From Bacteroidales bacterium UBA6244 (GTDB lineage: Bacteria; Bacteroidota; Bacteroidia; Bacteroidales; F082): a stretch of DNA of 13,325 nt. The position numbers were made by a program, and so were the translations under genes. The number at the start of each line of letters is the position of its first letter. Position 1 is the first letter of the stretch. Shown here piece after piece: positions 1 through 5,380 of the stretch. The notes under the pieces were generated by a model. It had not been told where the DNA came from. It worked only from the letters and a program-made list of their open reading frames with translations, and did no database searches. The stretch covers positions 1-13,325 of the forward strand of contig DJVY01000174.1 of NCBI GenBank assembly GCA_002440885.1, in the 5' to 3' direction.

Positions 1-4
1 GCAT

Positions 5-37
5 TCGCGGGACAGGTCCCCGCAGTCGCGGGATAGG
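5..37. repeat. GC-rich REP-like direct/inverted repeat at window edge
   Basis: TCGCGGGACAGG (5-16) is repeated as TCGCGGGATAGG (26-37), a 21-bp period with one mismatch. Between the copies, GCGGG (7-11) can pair with CCCGC (19-23) to form a hairpin. The GC-rich, hairpin-forming, closely repeated layout resembles REP-type elements, but only two units are visible and the element may continue beyond the window. The family assignment is inference. Confidence 0.4.
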
Positions 38-101
38 AAATGAGTTTTTTCCATGGAAATATTGTTGTTGATTAATGACGACCAAATGTACTAACTTTTT
101 T

Positions 102-266
102 TTATCTAAAAAGATATAACGGATTTTTTATTTGATCAAAGCCTTTGGTTGAAATATGTAAGTAAATCTCTGTAGTCTTGCTGTTTTCATGTCTCATCTC
201 GTGGTCAGTTATCCAGGCCTGTTTTATAGCGTTTATTCCCAAATATGGATGGGTAAATTGAGGTAC
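102..266 (-). pseudogene. C-terminal remnant of a tyrosine recombinase/integrase
   Basis: A 54-codon open stretch on the minus strand ends at the TAA at 104-102 and is preceded in frame by a stop (269-267). Its translation contains HEMRH (residues 22-26) followed directly by ENSKTTEIYLHIST (27-40) and IKNPL (46-50). In Bacteroidota XerC/D-like recombinases the C-terminus normally reads H-x-L-R-H, then about 20 residues ending in LGH, then SSKTTEIYTHVST and a final IKNPLD. The HxxRH-like motif and the catalytic Tyr (residue 35) are therefore recognisable, while the segment between them appears to be missing. Nothing upstream encodes the rest of the enzyme. It is best read as a dead fragment of a former mobile or integrated element. 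Confidence 0.75.
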
Positions 267-443
267 TTATGTTTCGCAGTTAAACCTATTTGTTGAAAAT
301 CATGCAATTAAACTGTTGTTAAACATAAACGGCATTGTTTTATTGCTAAATACCGATTCCTTTCTTTTTCAGAGGTTGCGCAGCTTATTGCAGTTTCTGA
401 CAACTGCGGTAAAGCATCAGGCTTGTAGCTGTGATTTGCTCGC

Positions 444-2183
444 CTATTTGGTTGTTTTACCATCGTACATACGTGTGAATACGTTGTCGGCAGGTTCCCA
501 CAATTCAATTTTATTTCCTTCAGGATCAAGTATATGCAGGAATTTTCCGTATTCGTAGGTTTCAATTTCATCCAATATGGTAACCCCCGCTTGTTTAAAC
601 TCCTGATACAATTCGTCCAGGTTCTCCACCCTGTAGTTAATCATAAACTCTTTTTCTGAAGGGAGGAAGTAAGTGGTTTTGTCATCGAAAGGGCTCCATT
701 GCAGGTAGCCTTTCTGATCGGGTTGGTCGCTCATCCTGAACTCAAACAATGAGCCGTATTCGTTGGTTATCAATCCCAGGTTTTGGGCATACCACGCGCG
801 AAGTGCTTCCGGATTCTTGCTTTTAAAGAACACACCGCCTACCCCGGTTACTTTTTTCTTCATTTCTTTTTTCATATGGTTTGTGTTGTTGTTATCTTTT
901 AATAGCCAGGTGTTCAGGCTGTCGAGAATTTGGTTGCGTTGTGCCTCCGGCATGTTGGTGATGCGGGTAGTATGACTTCCTCCTTCTTTTACCACTTTGA
1001 AGGAGTTAGTCTGGCCTCCCGGTTCGAAAGCTGTTGCCGACCAAGGATCATATTCTCCATAAATAAAAATCATGTTTGTAGCCCTGTGGCGAAGAAAAGC
1101 ATCCACTTCCTGCATGAATTCGGGTTCGAATACAACTTCTTCACCTGCGGGAAGTGTAAAATCGAAAATCACGTTGGAGTCGTAGTTGGTGTAGCCTTTA
1201 AAAGGCTCAATGTCATAGCCATACATGCCTATCTGGCGCATGGCCTGGTAGAAAAAAGGCTGAAGTCGTTCGATTCCTTCATTGGAAATCCAATCCAGAC
1301 CGGCTACCCTGTCCAAGTGCTTGATCATGGCTTCGGGCGAAGCTGTTGTGTCGGGTATGTCATTACAATTGGTTTGCCCCCATTGCCAAAAAGCAAATGG
1401 GTACTCAAAAATGAGCAAGTCATAAGCTTTTTCTTGCCCCATATTGTAGGTAAGATGTTTTTTTTCGGCTGCCTTTGCGAAGGCAGCCAGAAACCGCTTT
1501 TTGTTCTTTAGCATAAACATTTGCCAGTCTCTGATTTGCTTACGGCACGAAGCGGAACCTACCTGATTCAGAAACGAATAAACCCTTTTATCTTCCGATG
1601 AAAAGGCCACAGGAGCTACATATGGCACACAAATATTGACGTCAAAAGGATAATAAAATTTGAAAAAGTTAGTGGTTTGCCCGCCTTTACTTATCCCTGT
1701 CGAAATGAGTTTGTTGGAATAAATTTCTTTTACGAACATGGCTATGCGGTGGTGATCGGTGGCTGCATTTTCGGTGGTAAGGTATTTCCACACCATGCTG
1801 TCGGGTTTCGATTCACCAAAATACCTGTGCTCAACACACACCTGGTTGGCGTTTAAATAACGGGTGAGCTCGTATTCGAAATCCTTTTTTAAGGCACTAT
1901 GGGCATCGTAGCCTTCGGTAATAAATACCACGGGCGAACTAAAATCGCGATGCGAGATAACTACCCTCTGGGTAAAAGTGTCGGTCACACTACTCTGATA
2001 ATCCAATGACTGGGTAAAGCTGATCAGGTATTTCTCACTGAAAGCATCGTTGGTTTCAAGTTTGGTATAGCTAAAAGGATATTGTCGCTTAAGCACTTCG
2101 AGGCGATCCAGAAGTGGTTGTCCCACCATCTCGCTGCTGACTGAAATCAACCAGAAAACAGCCAAAAAGATATTCCATCTCAT
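444..2183 (-). CDS. Secreted S37-type serine peptidase fused to a C-terminal glyoxalase/VOC domain
   Basis: The 579-residue product has two parts. Residues 1-21 form a hydrophobic signal peptide, so export is expected. Residues 22-430 look like a PS-10/S37-type aminopeptidase with an alpha/beta-hydrolase fold: HRYFGES (119-125), the nucleophile elbow GISKGG with Ser165, YGEYDPWSA with likely catalytic Asp379, and GGSHTTRI with likely catalytic His404. Members of this family remove short peptides from protein N-termini. From about residue 444 the protein becomes a VOC domain (GVGGVFFKSKNPEALRAWY, then DPEGNKIELWEP at 553-564), the usual hallmark of small cytoplasmic glyoxalase/bleomycin-resistance-like proteins. 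The junction reads like an intergenic leader: A-rich codons, then Met437 and Met441 where a free VOC protein would begin. One extra base in the AAAA run (plus 897-900) would end the peptidase at a TAA (894-892), 16 nt before that ATG. This is therefore either a true fusion or a recent or artefactual frameshift joining two genes. The peptidase call is firm at family level; substrates are unknown. Confidence 0.85.
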   Translation of the reverse strand: MRWNIFLAVFWLISVSSEMVGQPLLDRLEVLKRQYPFSYTKLETNDAFSEKYLISFTQSLDYQSSVTDTFTQRVVISHRDFSSPVVFITEGYDAHSALKKDFEYELTRYLNANQVCVEHRYFGESKPDSMVWKYLTTENAATDHHRIAMFVKEIYSNKLISTGISKGGQTTNFFKFYYPFDVNICVPYVAPVAFSSEDKRVYSFLNQVGSASCRKQIRDWQMFMLKNKKRFLAAFAKAAEKKHLTYNMGQEKAYDLLIFEYPFAFWQWGQTNCNDIPDTTASPEAMIKHLDRVAGLDWISNEGIERLQPFFYQAMRQIGMYGYDIEPFKGYTNYDSNVIFDFTLPAGEEVVFEPEFMQEVDAFLRHRATNMIFIYGEYDPWSATAFEPGGQTNSFKVVKEGGSHTTRITNMPEAQRNQILDSLNTWLLKDNNNTNHMKKEMKKKVTGVGGVFFKSKNPEALRAWYAQNLGLITNEYGSLFEFRMSDQPDQKGYLQWSPFDDKTTYFLPSEKEFMINYRVENLDELYQEFKQAGVTILDEIETYEYGKFLHILDPEGNKIELWEPADNVFTRMYDGKTTK

Positions 2184-2209
2184 TTTTTAATCATCTGAAT
2201 TTTAACAAA

Positions 2210-2240
2210 CACCCGGGTATGGCATAACCAAAGCCGGGTG
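2210..2240 (-). other. GC-rich stem-loop upstream of the peptidase-VOC gene
   Basis: Read on the minus strand, CACCCGG (2240-2234) pairs with CCGGGTG (2216-2210) across a 17-nt loop, followed by TTTGTTAAAA and then the peptidase start 26 nt further on. It could be a terminator, attenuator or leader structure between rubrerythrin and the peptidase. The T-run is poor, so simple termination is not certain. Confidence 0.35.
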
Positions 2241-2287
2241 AGGATTTAACAAGGCATACGAAATCAACCTCTTAGTTTGATTCCTGA

Positions 2288-2324
2288 TGGCGTGATGCCA
2301 GTCCGATTATCACTGAAAGAGTGA
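2288..2324 (-). terminator. Possible weak stem-loops after the rubrerythrin gene
   Basis: Downstream of the rubrerythrin stop on the minus strand, TCACT (2324-2320) pairs perfectly with AGTGA (2314-2310) around a 5-nt loop, and TGGC/GCCA (2300-2297 with 2291-2288) forms a second small stem. Neither is followed by a strong T-tract. They may mark the 3' end of the rubrerythrin transcript, but the evidence is weak. Confidence 0.25.
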
Positions 2325-2346
2325 CCCTGAAATAGTGGCTTAAGGT

Positions 2347-2922
2347 CTAATAGTTTTCCTCTTTGATTTCAAAAAACGACTGGGGATGCAAACAGGCCGG
2401 ACATTTCTGCGGAGCTTTTTTGCCTTCATGCAAGTAACCACAGTTCCTGCACTTCCAAACGATCTTGTCGCCGCGCTCAAAAACACGTCCTTCCTCCAGA
2501 TTCTGATACAATGTACGGTATCTTTTTTCGTGGGCCTCTTCTACTTTGGCAATTAATTTAAAAGCCGAGGCCACTTCTTTAAATCCTTCTTCCTCAGCAA
2601 TTCTGGCAAACTCAGGATACAAATCGGTCCATTCTTCGTTTTCTCCTTCAGCCGATGCTTTCAGATTTTCCATTGTCGTTCCAATACTTCCGGCAGGATA
2701 AGTGGCCGTTATTTCTACCATGTTTCCTTCCAGAAACTTGAAAAAACGTTTGGCATGTTCCTTTTCGTTGAGCGCTGTTTCCATAAAAATGGCAGCAATT
2801 TGTTCCAGACCTTCCTTTTTCGCCTGACTGGCAAAATAGTCGTAGCGCATCCTGGCCTGAGATTCGCCGGCAAAGGCTTTTAATAAATTCTGTTCTGTGC
2901 GTGTCCCTTTTAAACTGTTCAT
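2347..2922 (-). CDS. rbr: Rubrerythrin (diiron peroxidase with C-terminal rubredoxin domain)
   Basis: This 191-residue protein matches classical rubrerythrin in length and layout. The N-terminal four-helix ferritin-like domain (about 1-145) carries the diiron ligands Glu20 (GESQAR), Glu53 and His56 (NEKEH), Glu94 and Glu97 (GENEE), and Glu128 and His131 (EEAH). The C-terminal rubredoxin domain (about 153-190) has CRNCG (Cys158, Cys161) and CPAC (Cys174, Cys177), which bind one iron. Rubrerythrins reduce hydrogen peroxide in the cytoplasm of anaerobes and microaerophiles, using electrons relayed through the rubredoxin centre. The ATG at 2922 is supported by the alignment-like start (MNSLKGTRTEQNLLKAF) and by a promoter box 22 nt upstream. 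It is on the same strand as the peptidase gene, 163 bp away, and diverges from the HEAT-like gene. All key residues are present. Confidence 0.96.
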   Translation of the reverse strand: MNSLKGTRTEQNLLKAFAGESQARMRYDYFASQAKKEGLEQIAAIFMETALNEKEHAKRFFKFLEGNMVEITATYPAGSIGTTMENLKASAEGENEEWTDLYPEFARIAEEEGFKEVASAFKLIAKVEEAHEKRYRTLYQNLEEGRVFERGDKIVWKCRNCGYLHEGKKAPQKCPACLHPQSFFEIKEENY

Positions 2923-2943
2923 GGTGTTTCTGTGTTAAAAATC

Positions 2944-2951
2944 CAAATATA
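2944..2951 (-). promoter_or_regulatory. -7 promoter box of the rubrerythrin gene
   Basis: The minus strand reads TATATTTG, a match to the Bacteroidota -7 consensus TAnnTTTG, ending 21 nt before the rubrerythrin ATG. Transcription would begin about 15 nt before the start codon. No clear TTTG -33 box is visible at the usual distance. Confidence 0.6.
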
Positions 2952-3125
2952 GTTAAAAACAAGCCGTTGACAGGCGAGTAGGTTTGTTGCCTTTTCAGTC
3001 GGATTAATCACAGATGTTTTAAAGCGTTTTAAATCAGAAAATTGATGGCGTATTTGAATTCTTTTTAAACTACGTGCCCGATTGATTTATCATTTTTTTT
3101 CACCGCCAGGAGGGAAGTCTTTTGT

Positions 3126-3133
3126 TATTTTTG
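3126..3133 (+). promoter_or_regulatory. -7 promoter box of the HEAT-like gene
   Basis: TATTTTTG fits the Bacteroidota -7 consensus TAnnTTTG. Transcription would start near 3140, leaving a leader of about 9 nt before the ATG at 3149. This argues against the in-frame TTG at 3122 as the start, because that codon would lie upstream of the transcript. Confidence 0.6.
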
Positions 3134-3148
3134 CTTTTATTTTGGCAC

Positions 3149-3694
3149 ATGGCTCAATCTTATCCTGACATTGAAGATTTAATTATGGCCGGCTTTTCGG
3201 AGTCCCATACCTTGTTTCTGGCACAAGTGGCCATTGAAAAGCCTGATTTCTTATCCCAATTGATTCAACTTACTTTTTCCAACATCGATCCCCTTTCCAA
3301 ACGTGCAGCCTGGCCGTTGCGCAAGGTGTTCGATAGCCATCCTCAACTGATCAGTCCGTATCTGGATACTTTCGTCGAACGACTCCCTGAAATCCAGCAG
3401 GAGTCTGTGATGCGGACTATTTGTTCTATTCTGGCCCGAACAGAAATACCTGAAAAACATCATGGTTTTTTAATTGGTTTTTGTTCTGAAAAGATTTTGC
3501 AGGGCAACACTTCTATAGCTGTTTTAGCCAACTGCATGGATATCTTTTATCAGATTGCCAGAAATGAGCCGGCATTGGTCAGGGAGTTGGAACTCATGTT
3601 TGAAATAATTATACCTACGGCCTCGGCCGGAATAAAATCGAAAATGAACATCATTCGCCGAAAGGTGAAAAAGGCCGCTTCCCGCAAATCCTAA
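3149..3694 (+). CDS. HEAT/ARM-like alpha-solenoid protein of unknown function
   Basis: The product is 181 residues, almost entirely helical in character, with alternating amphipathic segments such as DPLSKRAAWPLRKVFDSHPQL and SPYLDTFVERLPEIQQESVMRTICSILA, as in HEAT-type solenoid repeats. There is no signal peptide once the start is set at ATG 3149, and the C-terminus is very basic (RRKVKKAASRKS). A longer version from TTG 3122 would add a hydrophobic stretch but would begin before the predicted transcription start. It lies 68 bp upstream of the cvfB-like gene, which has its own promoter box. No catalytic motif is visible; a protein- or nucleic-acid-binding scaffold is conceivable but unproven. 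Confidence 0.75.
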   Translation: MAQSYPDIEDLIMAGFSESHTLFLAQVAIEKPDFLSQLIQLTFSNIDPLSKRAAWPLRKVFDSHPQLISPYLDTFVERLPEIQQESVMRTICSILARTEIPEKHHGFLIGFCSEKILQGNTSIAVLANCMDIFYQIARNEPALVRELELMFEIIIPTASAGIKSKMNIIRRKVKKAASRKS

Positions 3695-3715
3695 AGGCTG
3701 TCTGCCGACACAAGG

Positions 3716-3730
3716 CCATTGTACCAATGG
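3716..3730. promoter_or_regulatory. Palindrome overlapping the cvfB-like promoter
   Basis: CCATTG and CAATGG form an inverted repeat with a TAC centre, immediately upstream of the -7 box at 3737 and covering the only TTG-like -33 element (3719-3721). The position fits an operator, or a short hairpin at the end of the preceding gene. Functional meaning is inference. Confidence 0.3.
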
Positions 3731-3736
3731 TTTGCT

Positions 3737-3744
3737 TACCTTTG
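3737..3744 (+). promoter_or_regulatory. -7 promoter box of the cvfB-like gene
   Basis: TACCTTTG matches TAnnTTTG, with a TTG 15 nt upstream as a possible -33 element. Transcription would start near 3751, which favours the ATG at 3763 (or 3766) over the in-frame ATG at 3727 that lies upstream of the box. Confidence 0.6.
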
Positions 3745-3762
3745 CCGCAAATCTGGTTTTGT

Positions 3763-4602
3763 ATGATGAACATCGGTAAATGGAATACGCTCAAAGCTTT
3801 GCGGTCGACTGACCACGGGTTCTACCTGATAGATGAGGAACAAAATGAAGTCTTGCTGCCCAATAAATATATCCCCGAAGGATTCGCTGAAGGAACTGAA
3901 ATTGATGTTTTCCTTTACCGCGACTCTGAAGATCGGCTCGTGGCCACTACTGAAACGCCTTTGGCTGAACTTCATGAGTTTGCCGTGCTCGAGGTCACAG
4001 AAGTGAATAAAATAGGCGCTTTTGCCGACTGGGGACTTGAAAAGGAGCTCCTGATTCCTTTCTCTGAGCAAAAAATGCGGTTGTATCCCGGAAAAAAATG
4101 CGTGTTGTATGTTAAACTCGACGAGAAGACACAGCGTTTGTTGGGTACGACGCGCATTGAGCGATACCTCGAACGCGAAGACGTTGAGTTGGAACAGGGA
4201 CAGGAGGTGGATTTGCTTATTTGTGAGCCGACTGAAATAGGTATGCAGGTGATTATTAACAACAAATACATCGGGTTGCTTTACGACAACGAATTGTTTC
4301 AGGCCGTTATTCCTGGTGAGCATGTAACAGGTTATGTAAAACATGTGCGCCCTGATAAAAAAGTTGATGTAATGCTACAAAAACCAGGTTATGAGCACGT
4401 TGAACCTGCCGCTGAGAAAGTTTTGCAAGCGTTGAAAATGAATAATGGTTTTCTGGCCCTCACCGATAAATCTGATCCCGTGGTCATTCTGGCTCGCCTC
4501 GAAATGAGTAAAAAGACCTTTAAAAAAGCCATCGGCGCGTTATATAAGCAACAACTTGTCAGGCTCGAGGAGGATGGAATCTACCTCAGTCAGGAAGATT
4601 AA
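3763..4602 (+). CDS. CvfB/YitL-type S1 RNA-binding protein
   Basis: The 279-residue product has the layout of the CvfB family: three consecutive S1-like OB domains (about 1-65, 66-135 and 140-208) and a C-terminal winged-helix region (about 212-279). The second S1 domain has the typical GAFADWGLEKELLIPFSEQ stretch (85-103). CvfB proteins are cytoplasmic, bind single-stranded RNA and modulate expression of other genes; in Staphylococcus aureus the homologue influences virulence factors. The start at 3763 follows the promoter box at 3737-3744; starting at 3766 would remove only one Met. The gene stands on its own transcript start, 61 bp upstream of the ABC ATPase. Family assignment is good; RNA targets cannot be guessed. 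Confidence 0.85.
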   Translation: MMNIGKWNTLKALRSTDHGFYLIDEEQNEVLLPNKYIPEGFAEGTEIDVFLYRDSEDRLVATTETPLAELHEFAVLEVTEVNKIGAFADWGLEKELLIPFSEQKMRLYPGKKCVLYVKLDEKTQRLLGTTRIERYLEREDVELEQGQEVDLLICEPTEIGMQVIINNKYIGLLYDNELFQAVIPGEHVTGYVKHVRPDKKVDVMLQKPGYEHVEPAAEKVLQALKMNNGFLALTDKSDPVVILARLEMSKKTFKKAIGALYKQQLVRLEEDGIYLSQED

Positions 4603-4637
4603 GTGGCTGAGGAAGTCTATTGTCAACAGTCTTTTTT

Positions 4638-4645
4638 TATCTTTG
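4638..4645 (+). promoter_or_regulatory. -7 promoter box of the LolD-type ATPase gene
   Basis: TATCTTTG, preceded by a T-run, is a canonical Bacteroidota -7 box, with a TTG at 4620-4622 as a possible -33 element. The predicted transcript start near 4651 gives a leader of about 12 nt and selects the ATG at 4664 over in-frame upstream starts that overlap the cvfB-like gene. Confidence 0.65.
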
Positions 4646-4663
4646 CAGCTTACGGCACATGTT

Positions 4664-5314
4664 ATGTTGAAAGCAGAAAATTTGCACAAATCTTACGGTA
4701 AACTTCAGGTTCTCTCCGGTATCGACATGGAAATCGGTGAGGGTGAGATCGTAAGTATCGTTGGCAAGTCAGGAGCTGGAAAATCGACCTTGCTTCAGAT
4801 ACTGGGAACTATCGATAAGGCCGATCAGGGAAAAATTACCATTCAGGGGATAGATGTACTTAGTTTGAAACCAAATGATCTGGCCACTTTTCGCAATAAG
4901 CACATTGGATTTGTGTTTCAGTTTCACCATTTACTACCCGAGTTTACGGCCATCGAAAACATCATGATCCCGCAGTTGATTGCAGGCGAAAAACGACAGG
5001 TGGCCGAAAGCAGAGCGATGGAGTTACTCGGTTTTTTAAACCTGAAGGAGCGAAAAAACCACAAACCGTCGGCCATGTCGGGCGGCGAACAGCAACGTGT
5101 AGCTATTGCCCGCGCGCTCATTAACAAACCCACCGTTGTACTTGCCGATGAGCCCTCCGGCAACCTCGACAGCCAGGCCTCCAACGAATTACACGAGCTG
5201 ATTTTAAGCTTGCGCTCTGCATTTGGTCAAACATTCGTCATTGTTACCCATAACCGCGAACTGGCTGATATGGCCGACAGAAAACTGATTATCAGCGATG
5301 GAAAAATTCAATAA
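4664..5314 (+). CDS. lolD: ABC transporter ATP-binding protein, LolD type
   Basis: This 216-residue ATPase has all core ABC motifs: Walker A GKSGAGKST (34-42 region), Q-loop Gln86, signature MSGGEQQR (138-145), Walker B VVLADEP (158-164), the D-loop region SGNLD and switch His196. The stretch FQFHHLLPEFTA (86-95 region) with ENIMIP is typical of LolD/MacB-like ATPases. LolD works with LolC/LolE-type permeases at the inner membrane to release lipoproteins for transfer to the outer membrane. No permease is encoded nearby, which is common for Bacteroidota lolD. The gene has its own promoter box and may be co-transcribed with the exported TPR protein 66 bp downstream. Related FtsE or macrolide-export ATPases look similar, so the exact name is likely rather than certain. 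Confidence 0.85.
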   Translation: MLKAENLHKSYGKLQVLSGIDMEIGEGEIVSIVGKSGAGKSTLLQILGTIDKADQGKITIQGIDVLSLKPNDLATFRNKHIGFVFQFHHLLPEFTAIENIMIPQLIAGEKRQVAESRAMELLGFLNLKERKNHKPSAMSGGEQQRVAIARALINKPTVVLADEPSGNLDSQASNELHELILSLRSAFGQTFVIVTHNRELADMADRKLIISDGKIQ

Positions 5315-5380
5315 CAAAATAATACGACCGAAATGCCGTTTTTACCTCACTCCGATAAGGATAAAACCAATGGCGGAAAT

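Larger units (their letters stand above)
1..443. other. Gene-free left edge with mobile-element scars
   Basis: No intact gene can be supported here. The stretch holds a GC-rich repeat at its very start (5-37), the decayed 3' end of a tyrosine recombinase (102-266, minus), and AT-rich sequence between that remnant and the end of the peptidase-VOC gene at 444. Short open frames on both strands near 308-571 overlap the end of the real gene and resemble nothing I recognise. The AT-rich base composition contrasts with the GC-rich repeat at the edge. Confidence 0.6.

Noticed and set aside
930..1511. 193-codon plus-strand open frame
   Set aside because: It lies wholly antisense to the peptidase-VOC gene, which has clear catalytic motifs; the antisense translation resembles nothing.
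3736..4344. 202-codon minus-strand open frame
   Set aside because: Antisense to the cvfB-like gene, whose S1 domains are well supported.
5333..5380. Upstream ATG start for the large TPR protein
   Set aside because: It would bury the signal peptide behind 16 polar residues; the ATG at 5381 gives a standard signal peptide.
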